From the NCBI GenBank assembly GCA_002841885.1, contig PHBE01000002.1, forward strand, positions 62,001 to 126,000: a DNA stretch of 64,000 bases. Direction: 5' to 3'. Below, one piece after another: positions 56,636 through 64,000 of this stretch (the stretch's first letter is position 1; the number at the start of each line of letters is the position of its first letter). The position numbers and the translations under genes are program-made. The stretch is from Deltaproteobacteria bacterium HGW-Deltaproteobacteria-18 (GTDB taxonomy: Bacteria > Desulfobacterota > Desulfovibrionia > Desulfovibrionales > Desulfomicrobiaceae). Under the pieces are notes generated by a model that saw only the letters and a program-made list of their open reading frames with translations, searched no databases and was not told where the DNA came from.

Positions 56636-57265
56636 CTAGGCGTAAGCCCGGCTGCTCCACAACACACGGCCAATGACTCTCAAGGTGTCGATCTCGTCGC
56701 CTTGAAGGGTGACCGGCGAATAGCGCTGATTGGTGCTGAACAAAACCACGAGCCCAGGGCGTACCTGGATGCGCTTGACCTGGATGCTGTCAGCAAGGCC
56801 GACGACATAGAGGTTGTTGTCCGCGACCTGGTTCTGGCTCTGGTCGATGAGAATGTTGTCGCCGGGTTCCAGCTCCGGAGACATGCTGTCGCCGATGACT
56901 TCCATGGCGACCATGCGTCCGGGATTGCCCTTCTTGCTCAGCCAGGAGCGGTCAAAGGGGATCTCGTCTACGATCCTGTCGCCGAGTTCGAAAGAACCGC
57001 CGCCGGCGCACGCCCTAGCGGCAACCTTGGGTACCAGCAGGGTGTTTGTCTGTTCATTCTGGTATATCGGCCCCGTCCCGGTCTTCAGCCAGACCGGATT
57101 GACGCCGAAGGCGGCGGCGATGGTCAACCCCCAGGACTTGGGCACCCCCCTGCCCTTGGCCATGGTGATGGCGGCAGGATCGATGCCGAGCAGGGCGGCC
57201 AGCTCTTTCTGGGTGGAGATGCCGGTGGTCTTGGCCACCCGCTGGAAGAAGTCATCAAATTTCAT
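56636..57265 (-). CDS. CI-type HTH repressor with S24 autocleavage domain
   Basis: A 209-residue repressor. The N-terminal helix-turn-helix (about 15-60) is FFQRVAKTTGISTQKELAALLGIDPAAITMAK. The C-terminal S24/LexA-like domain (about 75-205) has a candidate cleavage pair Ala87-Gly88, catalytic Ser127 in GDSMSP and Lys164 in VKRI. It could be inactivated by RecA during DNA damage, like lambda CI. ATG at 57265 is chosen since the HTH follows at once. TTGACA lies upstream with the operator in its spacer, which indicates autoregulation. Confidence 0.9.
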   Translation of the reverse strand: MKFDDFFQRVAKTTGISTQKELAALLGIDPAAITMAKGRGVPKSWGLTIAAAFGVNPVWLKTGTGPIYQNEQTNTLLVPKVAARACAGGGSFELGDRIVDEIPFDRSWLSKKGNPGRMVAMEVIGDSMSPELEPGDNILIDQSQNQVADNNLYVVGLADSIQVKRIQVRPGLVVLFSTNQRYSPVTLQGDEIDTLRVIGRVLWSSRAYA

Positions 57266-57274
57266 GTCTGCACA

Positions 57275-57290
57275 ATTAACAAAAGTTAAC
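57275..57290. promoter_or_regulatory. Repressor operator copy 2 (in front of the repressor gene)
   Basis: ATTAACAAAAGTTAAC, an inverted repeat TTAAC/GTTAA around AAAA, sits between the -35 TTGACA (57300-57295, minus strand) and the repressor start. A degenerate third copy sharing AACAAAAGT lies at 57364-57379. Confidence 0.75.
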
Positions 57291-57442
57291 TTGATGTCAA
57301 ACCTTTTTTCCAATTCACCCCAATGCGGACGGCGCAGCAAATACGTATAAAACTACAGGGTGTTATAACAAAAGTATGACATCGCACCAACAACACACCG
57401 GCCCAATCTCCTCAACAATTTCCACCCGACATCAAACCCAGC

Positions 57443-57612
57443 GTCCCGGTTCGTCCCGGTCAGGGCGCGCCGACTGTTTGACTGAGCCAGGCATCGTTTG
57501 GTGAACCGTTGCCAGACGTCCAGCCCCGGCCTCACGCGCCGCCACGCAACGGTTCGGCATTACGAGGCCCGCGAAGGAGTTTCGGCGGGGCTTGACCGGG
57601 GCGAACCGGGAC
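57443..57612. repeat. Dispersed repeat element with terminal inverted repeats
   Basis: Outer arms 57443-57462 and 57593-57612 are inverted copies at 19 of 20 positions. Inside, 57471-57496 matches the last 26 bases of the window (63975-64000) at 25 of 26 positions. No reading frame in it is credible. It fills most of the 399-base gap between the repressor and adenine deaminase genes. Confidence 0.6.
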
Positions 57613-57664
57613 ACGGCCGCCCTGCATCCATCCCCTTTTTCCCAAAAGCACAGCCCAAAAAAAA

Positions 57665-59374
57665 TTATTCAGACAATGGCGTGAAAGCAAAATCCTGCAC
57701 GTCCACCAGGCCCCTGTCCGTCAAGCGCAGCCTGGGAATGACCGGCAGGGAAAGAAAGGAAAGCTGCATGAAGGGATTGATGTTGTCCGGGCACCCGAGT
57801 TCGCGGGCGCTGGCATTGAGTTGATCAAGTCCGGTCGCGACGGTTGCGGGATCCTGATCGCTCATCAGCCCGGCCAGGGGCAAAGGCACAAGGTTGAGCA
57901 CCCAGCCGTCGCGCACGCAGACAAATCCCCCGCCGCATTCGGCCAGGGCGCGCACGGCCAGGAGCATATCGCTGTCCGAGACGCCTGCCACGATCAGGTT
58001 GTGAGAGTCATGGGCTACGGTGCTCGCGATGGCGCCGCTTTTGAGTCCCAGTCCCCGCACCAGCCCGAGCCCCACGCCGCCGCTGCCGTGATGGCGCTCG
58101 AAGACGGCCAGCTTGGCCACGTCGGCATCCGGGTCCGCCATGATCATGCCATCGCGGATCCGAGGCTCCACCATGTCCAAGTCGGTCACGATCTGCCCCG
58201 GAATCGTGCGGATGATCCGAACTTTCTTTCCGCCTCCTGGAGCGGGCATCCTGAGACAGGAGGGCTTCACATCACCCAGGTGCACGCTTTTGGTCACGAC
58301 GCGTTCCGTCGAGGCGGGTCGCCAGTACTGGGGCATGATGGCCCTGCCGCCGAGGTAGGTCTGAAAAATGGAAAAGGACTCAAGGTCGTCGAGCAGCACG
58401 AAATCGGCCCGATAACCCGGAGCCACGGCCCCTCTGTGGCGAAGGCCGAAATAGCGGGCGGTGTTGATGGAAGCCATCTGGATGGCCCTGATGGGCGCAA
58501 GTCCCCGGCTAACGGCCAGCCGGATGGTGTGGTCCAGGTGCCCTTCGCGCAGCAGGTCGTCGCAGTGGCGGTCGTCGGTGACCAGGGAGCAGTTCTGGCT
58601 GTTGAAGTCGTTGATGAGCGGCAGCAGATCGAACAGGTTCTTTTCGGAGCTGCCCTCGCGGATCATGACGTGCATGCCCGCGCGGAGTTTCTCGAGCGCC
58701 TCTTCCAGGTGGCAGGCTTCGTGGTCGCTCCCGGGTCCGGCCAGGATGTAGGCGTTGAGGTCGAATCCGGAGAGGCCCGGGGCGTGCCCGTCAATGGGAC
58801 GCCCTTCGGCGGCGAAGAGTTTGCTCATGACCTGGGGGTCCTGATAGAGAACGCCGGGATAGTTCATCATCTCCGCCAGCCCCAGAATGCGGCCCGGATA
58901 TTCCTTGAACATGGCCGCGATATCCTGGGCGGTGATGACCGCTCCGGCGGTTTCCAGGTGTGTGGCCGGGACGCAGGAAGGCATCATGCAGCGGATGTCG
59001 AGGGGCAGGTCGCGGGTGATCTCAAGGAGCCACCTTATACCGCCCAGTCCCAGGACATTGGCCAGCTCGTGCGGGTCGCAGACGACCACGGCCGTGCCGT
59101 GGGAAGCCGCCACCTGCGCGAACCGGACGGGATCGAGCAGGGTGGACTCGATGTGGATGTGCCCCTCGACCAGGCCCGGACAGAGGTAGCGGCCGCAGGC
59201 ATCAACGATATCGAAGGCCTCGTATTCCCCAATCCCGACAATCACCCCGTTCTTCACGCCAACGCTACCGGGATGGATTTCCCCGGAGAGGACGTTGACC
59301 ACCTGACAGTTACGAACCAGCAGATCCACCGGGGTCTCGCCCCGGGCGGCATGCAAAAGACTGTTCATGGGCAT
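57665..59374 (-). CDS. ade: Adenine deaminase
   Basis: A 569-residue amidohydrolase converting adenine to hypoxanthine. Metal site: GLVEGHIHIESTLL, CDPHELANVLG, then GHAPGLSGFDLNAY, VTDDRHCDDLL with the catalytic Asp, and the C-terminal AVFERHHGSGGVGLGLVRGLGL and TVAHDSHNLIVAG typical of AdeC. ATG at 59374 has GAGG upstream; an ATG at 59368 would shorten it by two. It is the last gene of a minus-strand run with two acyltransferases. Confidence 0.96.
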   Translation of the reverse strand: MPMNSLLHAARGETPVDLLVRNCQVVNVLSGEIHPGSVGVKNGVIVGIGEYEAFDIVDACGRYLCPGLVEGHIHIESTLLDPVRFAQVAASHGTAVVVCDPHELANVLGLGGIRWLLEITRDLPLDIRCMMPSCVPATHLETAGAVITAQDIAAMFKEYPGRILGLAEMMNYPGVLYQDPQVMSKLFAAEGRPIDGHAPGLSGFDLNAYILAGPGSDHEACHLEEALEKLRAGMHVMIREGSSEKNLFDLLPLINDFNSQNCSLVTDDRHCDDLLREGHLDHTIRLAVSRGLAPIRAIQMASINTARYFGLRHRGAVAPGYRADFVLLDDLESFSIFQTYLGGRAIMPQYWRPASTERVVTKSVHLGDVKPSCLRMPAPGGGKKVRIIRTIPGQIVTDLDMVEPRIRDGMIMADPDADVAKLAVFERHHGSGGVGLGLVRGLGLKSGAIASTVAHDSHNLIVAGVSDSDMLLAVRALAECGGGFVCVRDGWVLNLVPLPLAGLMSDQDPATVATGLDQLNASARELGCPDNINPFMQLSFLSLPVIPRLRLTDRGLVDVQDFAFTPLSE

Positions 59375-59410
59375 GTGCTCACCTCGACTCGTTTTGAATC
59401 CGACATTCGC

Positions 59411-60280
59411 TCACGGCTGGGTTTTCCAGCGCCGATGCATCCAGAACCACTGTTCCGGGTAGCGCAGTACCATCTCTTCAACGGCCCCGGTGTAAAAACG
59501 GCAGATCTGCTCGATTCGCTCCGCCCTGCTACCTTCAAGGGTGGCCGTGTCGAGGCAGGGCAGGGTCACGGCCCGGAATCTGCCCTGCGGCAGGCGGATG
59601 AGAAAAAAGGGCCAGACTTCGGCCTTGGCGCGCAGGGCCAGGATGGCCGGCCCCTTGTTCACCGCGGCGGTCTTGCCCAGAAAGGGCAGGAACTGCGCTT
59701 CGGCGCTCTTGCAGTTGTGGTCGACCAGAAAAGCGCAGAGCCCGCCGCGGCGCAGCTTGCCCAGGGCTTCGGTCGCGGCCTCGCGATGAGGGAGCACACG
59801 GATTTTGCTTTGGGTGCGCATGTGCATCAGGAGATCGGCCAGGGCGGCATCCTTGGGCAACCGGGCCACGACCTGACAATCGGTTTTGACGTTGAAGCGC
59901 TTGAGCACTCCGCCCAGAAGCTCCCAGCATCCAAGATGCGCGGTCACGCCCACGACAGGGCGCAATGTGGCGCCCATGCGCACAAAGAGGTCCGGATTTT
60001 CGTATTCGATGCGCTCTTCCAGAAAACGGTGATCCATGTAGCGGGCATGGAAAAGCTCCAGAAAGGAGCAGGCGCTGTGCCGGAAACTGGCCTTGGCGAG
60101 TTCTCTGGCCTCGCGCTCTCCGAGGCCGAGGCGGTCGCGCATGCAGGCCGTGGTTTCCTTGCGTCTTGAGGGCAGGACGGCCCACATGAGTTTGCCGATC
60201 CCGTTTCCAAGGGCATGCAACCGCTCCAGCGACAGGGATGTGCCCAGGGGCAAAAAGGCATTGTAGGCTATATGTCTCAC
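59411..60280 (-). CDS. Lipid A biosynthesis acyltransferase, LpxL/HtrB family
   Basis: A 289-residue inner-membrane-associated enzyme that adds a secondary acyl chain to lipid A. The catalytic HxxxxE motif is HLGCWE, the later DHNCKSAEAQFLPFLGKTAAVNKGPA is the family's second block, and the end YPEQWFWMHRRWK is diagnostic. It overlaps the upstream DUF374 gene by four bases (ATGA). Confidence 0.93.
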   Translation of the reverse strand: MRHIAYNAFLPLGTSLSLERLHALGNGIGKLMWAVLPSRRKETTACMRDRLGLGEREARELAKASFRHSACSFLELFHARYMDHRFLEERIEYENPDLFVRMGATLRPVVGVTAHLGCWELLGGVLKRFNVKTDCQVVARLPKDAALADLLMHMRTQSKIRVLPHREAATEALGKLRRGGLCAFLVDHNCKSAEAQFLPFLGKTAAVNKGPAILALRAKAEVWPFFLIRLPQGRFRAVTLPCLDTATLEGSRAERIEQICRFYTGAVEEMVLRYPEQWFWMHRRWKTQP

Positions 60281-60921
60281 AGGTTTTTTCCAAGAGAGTT
60301 CATGATCTGTTCAAGGTGTTCGCACTGCCTCTGCATTTCCGCGGGGTCATCGCCAAGTTCGGGCAAAAAGATGGGATCGCCGTAAATGATGGTGCATCTG
60401 GAAAAGGGCCACGGCAATTGAAATTTGTCCCAGGCGCGATGAAAGACCTTTGCCCGGCTCATCACGGCCCGCACCGGCAAAATGGGAGAACCGACATGTC
60501 CGGCCAGGAACACGGCTCCGGGCTTGACCTTGTGACGTGGTCCGCGCGGGCCGTCAACGGTGAATATGATGCCCACGCCCTGTTCGTCCATGATCCGCTT
60601 GGCGGCGATCAGAGCGCGCATTCCGCCGCGCGAACTGGAGCCGCGCACGGCCATGAAACCAAAACTCTCCAGCACCCGGGTCAGGATTTCCCCGTCCTTG
60701 CTCTGACTGACCACACAGGCCATGCGCTCACCGGCATGAGCGGGGATAAGGGGAAAAATCTCGTCGTGCCAAAGCATGATCACGGGACGCTTGGCGCGCA
60801 ATTCCGGGTCCGTAAAAACCTCGGTGTTGACCCGGTTCACACGCAGAGTCAGGTGCCACAGACGCACAACAAAGGCCAAAACGGCACCTATGAATCTCGG
60901 GGAAACGGGAATCCGCACCAT
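60277..60921 (-). CDS. DUF374 lysophospholipid-acyltransferase-like protein
   Basis: A 214-residue PlsC-superfamily protein. The HX4D-like segment is MLWHDEIFPLIP, followed by VVSQSKDGEILTRVLESFGFMAVRGSSSRGG and FTVDGPRGPRHKVKPGAVFLAGHVGSPILPV, the DUF374 core. It is usually next to lipid A or Kdo transferase genes, consistent with the lpxL-like neighbour. ATG at 60921 has AGGAG upstream. Confidence 0.92.
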   Translation of the reverse strand: MVRIPVSPRFIGAVLAFVVRLWHLTLRVNRVNTEVFTDPELRAKRPVIMLWHDEIFPLIPAHAGERMACVVSQSKDGEILTRVLESFGFMAVRGSSSRGGMRALIAAKRIMDEQGVGIIFTVDGPRGPRHKVKPGAVFLAGHVGSPILPVRAVMSRAKVFHRAWDKFQLPWPFSRCTIIYGDPIFLPELGDDPAEMQRQCEHLEQIMNSLGKNL

Positions 60922-61047
60922 GCAACTCCTGATGTAACCAAATGAAATCGAATTTTTCGATGGAAAGATGAAAAACGTATAGACTTAAACGATTTGACCA
61001 GAACCCAGGGTCACGACAAGCATCGTTGAAAAAAAGGGAGTCTCACC

Positions 61048-61668
61048 ATGCCCATAGTCCTCAATTGCGAAAACGAACCATGCCCCAACCCCGTATTGCG
61101 TTGCAAGCGCCTTCTGGACGAACAAACGCCCCAAGCACTGGAAGTTATCGTCGACAACGAAGCGGCCATGGACAACGTCAGCCGTTATCTGACCAGCAAG
61201 GGCATGCGCGTCGACGACGCGAGCAAGGAAGGCAGCCTGTGGACCATCAGGGCCTCGCGGGGTGATTCCTCGGAAGCAGGCCATGCGGTCCAAGCGTCAC
61301 AGGCGCAAGCAGACCCAAAACAGGTCAGCGCGTCCAGGACTCTGGTCTTTCTGACATCCGACACCATAGGGCAGGGAGACGAGACTCTGGGCTCCCGGCT
61401 GATGGGCAATTTCCTGAACACCCTGCCGGAGCTTGGCGATACGCTGTGGCGCATCATCATGGTCAACGGAGCCGTGAAGCTGGCCACGACGACAAACCCG
61501 GCCGTGGAAGCGCTCAAAAAACTGGAGGCCGCGGGCGTTTCCATCCTGGTCTGCGGCACCTGTCTGGAATTTTTCAAGCTCATGGATCAAAAAGAGGTCG
61601 GGCAAGTCACCAACATGCTCGACGTGGTCACCAGTCAGCAAGTCGCCGACAAGATCATCAGTCTGTAA
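61048..61668 (+). CDS. yedF: Selenium metabolism protein YedF
   Basis: A 206-residue protein. The N-terminal TusA-like domain has the CPxP motif in CENEPCPNPVLRCK, and the C-terminal DsrE-like domain has VFLTSDTIGQGDETLG and VCGTCLEFF. The fusion defines the YedF family found in selenium-using bacteria. The exact reaction is unknown; delivery of reduced selenium is suspected. An fdhD gene (formate dehydrogenases are often selenoproteins) lies 480 bases away on the other strand. Confidence 0.93.
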   Translation: MPIVLNCENEPCPNPVLRCKRLLDEQTPQALEVIVDNEAAMDNVSRYLTSKGMRVDDASKEGSLWTIRASRGDSSEAGHAVQASQAQADPKQVSASRTLVFLTSDTIGQGDETLGSRLMGNFLNTLPELGDTLWRIIMVNGAVKLATTTNPAVEALKKLEAAGVSILVCGTCLEFFKLMDQKEVGQVTNMLDVVTSQQVADKIISL

Positions 61669-61693
61669 CGGTCCCGTTCTTCCGAACCACACA

Positions 61694-61723
61694 CGCGAAC
61701 CCGGAGCAATGGCCGGGTTCGCG
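61694..61723. terminator. Hairpin between convergent yedF and rhodanese genes
   Basis: A perfect 11-bp stem CGCGAACCCGG/CCGGGTTCGCG with an 8-base loop. Neither side has a T run, so termination efficiency is uncertain. Confidence 0.5.
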
Positions 61724-61725
61724 CT

Positions 61726-62151
61726 TCACCTCACCAGCGGCAGTCCCGCTTCTTTCCAGGCGAGAATCCCGCCGCGCAGATCGTAAACGCGTTCGAACCC
61801 CAACTCGTCCGCCATCCGAAGCGCATGCGAACTGCGGTTGCCGCTGCGACAGTACATGAGGATGGTCGCACTGCGGTCCAGTTCCGCAAAGCGTTCCCGG
61901 AAATCCGCAGCGTGATAGTCAAGCAGCACGGCACCTTCAATATAGCCCTGCCTGAATTCCCCTGAAGTACGCACATCAAGGATGACAAAAGCGGCGTTGT
62001 TCCGGTTGCTGCGCATCAGCTCAAGGGCAGCGGTGGGTTCGAGCAGGCGCTCATCCTGTGTCCGGCACCCGGCCGAGAACACGAGCAGAATCCAAAAAGC
62101 GGCCAAAAACGCAAATTTCACGCCCATGAACCGGGTCGGCTGCCTGCTCAC
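61726..62151 (-). CDS. Rhodanese-like lipoprotein
   Basis: A 141-residue protein. The lipoprotein signal has lipobox FSAGC (Cys29), and the rhodanese domain (about 40-140) has the active-site loop CRSGNRS with the persulfide Cys. It probably transfers sulfane sulfur in the periplasm. The GTG start at 62151 has GGAG eight bases upstream and overlaps the fdhD stop; an ATG at 62127 is the alternative and would still give a signal peptide. Confidence 0.85.
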   Translation of the reverse strand: MSRQPTRFMGVKFAFLAAFWILLVFSAGCRTQDERLLEPTAALELMRSNRNNAAFVILDVRTSGEFRQGYIEGAVLLDYHAADFRERFAELDRSATILMYCRSGNRSSHALRMADELGFERVYDLRGGILAWKEAGLPLVR

Positions 62152-62942
62152 AGGATTCGCTCCGGAGCAGAGAAAATGGAAAAACGGTTCTGGCGGGCAA
62201 AGCCGATCAGGGTCAGGTTCATTTCCCGCGCCAGCAGCACGGCCTGGTGGGTCGGCGCACCCAGGGAAACCAGGATGGGGATGCCGGCCCTTCTGCCCTT
62301 GTGCACGATCTCCGAGGAGATGCGGCCCGAAGTGATCATGACCGTGCGACCCAGATCCACGCCCAGGGCCAGGGCCCGGCCCACGACCTTGTCGGCGGCA
62401 TTGTGCCTTCCGACGTCGTCGCGGATCAGCTCCGGATCCTGTCCGTCCAGGCTCAGGGCCACGGTATGCACGCCGCCCGTGGCGTGGTGCAGGTCGGAAT
62501 AGCGGCGGAACCAGTTGGCAAGCTCCTGCACGCGCCCGGCGGGCAGGGTGAACCCCAAAGGCATGGACTCGCTTCCAGCCAGCTCAAGGGCGCTGGCGAA
62601 CATGACACCCTTGCCGCAGCCTGAGGTGAAGGTGCGGCTGGAGAGCTGCTCAGGATCCACGTCAGAGGCAAGGCTCACGCGCACCGCCCAGATGACCGGA
62701 TCAACCTCGCTGCCCAGAAAATCCTCCGGCCGGGCAAGCAGTCCGGAAGTGTGCAGAAAACCGCGCGCCAGATCGTCGAGATGCTCTGGCGTGCACATCA
62801 GGGTGGCGATCTGCGTATCCCGAGTCATGATGGTCACGGGCACTTCCGTGGCCACGACATCGGTCTCGTGCGCGAAACCGGCGGCCGTGACTTTGACGAT
62901 ATCCATCTGCACCAGAGGCTCTAGAGGCTGGGGGTCGGCCAT
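62148..62942 (-). CDS. fdhD: Formate dehydrogenase accessory sulfurtransferase FdhD
   Basis: A 264-residue protein that sulfurates the molybdenum/tungsten bis-MGD cofactor of formate dehydrogenases. Seen: CTPEHLDDLARGFLHTSGLL, RTFTSGCGKG, VALSLDGQDPELIRDDVGRHNAADKVVGRAL and MITSGRISSEIVHKG. The E. coli CxxC pair is represented by a single Cys in TSGCGKG. ATG at 62942 follows CAGGAG. It is the first gene of an fdhD-rhodanese pair. Confidence 0.94.
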   Translation of the reverse strand: MADPQPLEPLVQMDIVKVTAAGFAHETDVVATEVPVTIMTRDTQIATLMCTPEHLDDLARGFLHTSGLLARPEDFLGSEVDPVIWAVRVSLASDVDPEQLSSRTFTSGCGKGVMFASALELAGSESMPLGFTLPAGRVQELANWFRRYSDLHHATGGVHTVALSLDGQDPELIRDDVGRHNAADKVVGRALALGVDLGRTVMITSGRISSEIVHKGRRAGIPILVSLGAPTHQAVLLAREMNLTLIGFARQNRFSIFSAPERIL

Positions 62943-63412
62943 GGGGACTCCTGAAAAAAATTGAAGAACTCCGCCGTCATCGCTTGGAACGGCATTCCGG
63001 AACGGCGAAAAAAGATCGACAAGCTCGGGCAATGTCCTACTTGCAGCCCGCCTCCTGTCAAGGCGCAGAATCGCTCTTCCGACGGGTCAGGTGAAGACAA
63101 TGCTCAGCGGCGTCATCCTTTTGAACAATGGCATCCATGTCTTTTCAACTACTCGGAAAGAATGGATTCCCTCCTTGACCGGGATGTCTTTGCAGGGAAT
63201 CTCCCGACTTTTTGCAATACCCGTTCACTGACAAACCAAGCGTGAGCGTCCGCTTCGTGATAAAGTTCACATTTGAGACCTTGCCCTCCAGCAGGTAAGA
63301 ATATATGAGAAAAACTTACCCGAGGGACGCCCAGACCCACCTTTATTTCCCCCGCAGGAGGATGAAAAATAGGGTCATGGGGATCAGATCTGGAACATTC
63401 AAGGAGGAAATA
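62943..63412. other. 470-base divergent intergenic region between fdhD and cytochrome c3
   Basis: It contains a CRP/FNR-family type site CGTGATAAAGTTCACA (63256-63271) about 145 bases before the cytochrome start. No credible gene; a reading frame at 62961-63245 has no features. Confidence 0.4.
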
Positions 63413-63817
63413 ATGAACCGTCTTCGTACGCTGGCCCTGGTAGGACTGATTATCTTAGGCAGCGCCACGATCGCCCTGAGCGAAACTTTCGAGATTCCCG
63501 AGAGCGTGACCATGAGCCCCAAGCAGTTTGAAGGCTACACGCCCAAGAAAGGGGATGTGACCTTCAATCATGCTTCACACATGGATATCGCCTGCCAGCA
63601 GTGCCATCATACCGTGGCTGACACCTACACCCTTGAAAGCTGCATGACTGAAGGCTGTCACGACAACATCAAGGAGCGGACGGAAATTTCCTCGGTCTAC
63701 CGAACTTTCCACACCACCAAGGACACGGAAAAGAGTTGCGTGGGCTGCCACCGCGAACTCAAGCGCCAGGGCTCCAGCGACGCCCCCCTGGCCTGCAACA
63801 GCTGCCACGTCCAGTAA
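63413..63817 (+). CDS. Periplasmic tetraheme cytochrome c3
   Basis: A 134-residue exported protein with a signal peptide (about 1-23, ending ALS-ETF). Four heme-binding motifs: C61-x2-C64-H65, C77-x4-C82-H83, C109-x2-C112-H113 and C128-x2-C131-H132. Distal ligand candidates are His53, His56, His66 and His100. The mixed CxxCH and CxxxxCH pattern is that of class III cytochromes c of sulfate reducers, the electron carrier for periplasmic hydrogenase and formate dehydrogenase. The start is strongly supported by AAGGAGG. Confidence 0.95.
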   Translation: MNRLRTLALVGLIILGSATIALSETFEIPESVTMSPKQFEGYTPKKGDVTFNHASHMDIACQQCHHTVADTYTLESCMTEGCHDNIKERTEISSVYRTFHTTKDTEKSCVGCHRELKRQGSSDAPLACNSCHVQ

Positions 63818-63825
63818 TTCTTCCA

Positions 63826-63855
63826 CGCCCCCGGCTGTCCGGGGGCGCTTCTTTC
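63826..63855 (+). terminator. Intrinsic terminator of the cytochrome c3 gene
   Basis: A CGCCCCCGG/CCGGGGGCG perfect 9-bp stem with a CTGT loop is followed by CTTCTTTC. Confidence 0.8.
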
Positions 63856-63974
63856 ATGCCCGAACGTCCCGTCCCTGCCTCCTTTTTTCAATTCAAAGAA
63901 CGCTTTTCCTCCCGATTCTTCAGCCGTCCCCCGCTCAAGCCCGAGCGGTCCGGTTTGCGCCTTGCAAGGTCCGT

Positions 63975-64000
63975 CGACTGTCTGACTGAGCCAGGCATCG
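63975..64000. repeat. Second copy of dispersed repeat, cut by the window end
   Basis: These 26 bases match 57471-57496 at 25 positions. The sequence just before it (GTCCGGTTTGCG) also resembles the left arm of the element near 57443. Confidence 0.6.

Noticed and set aside
56221-57612. Integrated element at tRNA-Arg
   Set aside because: A repressor lies next to the tRNA, but there is no integrase and no duplicate of the tRNA 3' end was found downstream, so att sites are unsupported.
57821-60169. 782-codon open frame on the plus strand
   Set aside because: Antisense to adenine deaminase and the LpxL-like acyltransferase; the translation has no domain-like features.
62961-63245. 94-codon frame upstream of cytochrome c3
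   Set aside because: No ribosome site, composition unlike nearby genes, and no motif. It lies in a divergent promoter region.

Overview
The window looks like chromosomal DNA of a sulfate-reducing deltaproteobacterium of the Desulfovibrionales, probably Desulfomicrobium-like. The base composition is GC-rich. The genes include a periplasmic tetraheme cytochrome c3, FdhD, YedF and a TRAP dicarboxylate-type transporter, and the reading frames have strong GC3 bias. The genus is an inference from family content, not from a search.

Layout. 1-8176 (+): a 5'-truncated feoB, feoA, two rSAM/selenodomain-associated type glycosyltransferases, an APH-fold kinase, an eIF1/YciH protein and a large PAS-GAF hybrid histidine kinase. 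8412-11345 (-): greA, then ilvBN behind a valine-rich leader peptide and an intrinsic terminator (a complete attenuator). 11507-16639: a SLOG-like protein, a COG2509 flavoprotein, a HAD phosphatase, a J-domain-like protein and a K+ channel with two RCK units. 16712-20247 (-): Fe-ADH, cysE, cysK and HU. 20408-24973: glutamate synthase. 25216-31363: a small zinc-ribbon membrane protein, a TRAP operon (dctPQM) and an SLC12-like permease. 31701-38275: a block of four consecutive exported proteins ending in a zinc phospholipase C/P1-nuclease-fold protein with a PKD-like domain. 38415-43348: DUF2461, a ferredoxin-like fragment, an unknown protein, an ABC-sensor/HD-GYP protein and a Mut7-C protein. 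43361-47188 (-): a CreD-CreB-CreC envelope-stress system with phased direct repeats upstream. 47867-53091: katG, then a 5'-nucleotidase lipoprotein with a NupC transporter. 53517-57612: a methyltransferase, RmuC, tRNA-Arg(ACG), and a small phage-like immunity module of an S24 repressor and a 52-residue zinc-ribbon protein that share an operator. 57665-60921 (-): adenine deaminase and two acyltransferases. 61048-63817: yedF, a rhodanese lipoprotein, fdhD and cytochrome c3.

How genes work together. IlvB and IlvN make the first branched-chain intermediate, under apparent translational sensing of charged tRNA-Val. CysK and CysE form the cysteine pathway. GltB assimilates nitrogen. The 5'-nucleotidase, NupC and adenine deaminase could form a nucleotide and nucleoside salvage route. 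YedF and FdhD relate to selenium and formate dehydrogenase maturation, and cytochrome c3 is the periplasmic electron acceptor for hydrogenase and formate dehydrogenase.

Most notable: the ilvB attenuator, the repressor plus repeated operator, the CreBCD operon with an 11-bp-phased TGCAC array, the secreted-protein block, a dispersed repeat seen twice, and three small genes (25216-25383, 43361-43507, 56419-56577) shorter than usual gene-calling cutoffs. Nothing here proves a wholly new system; the secreted block at 31701-38275 is the best candidate for unknown biology.
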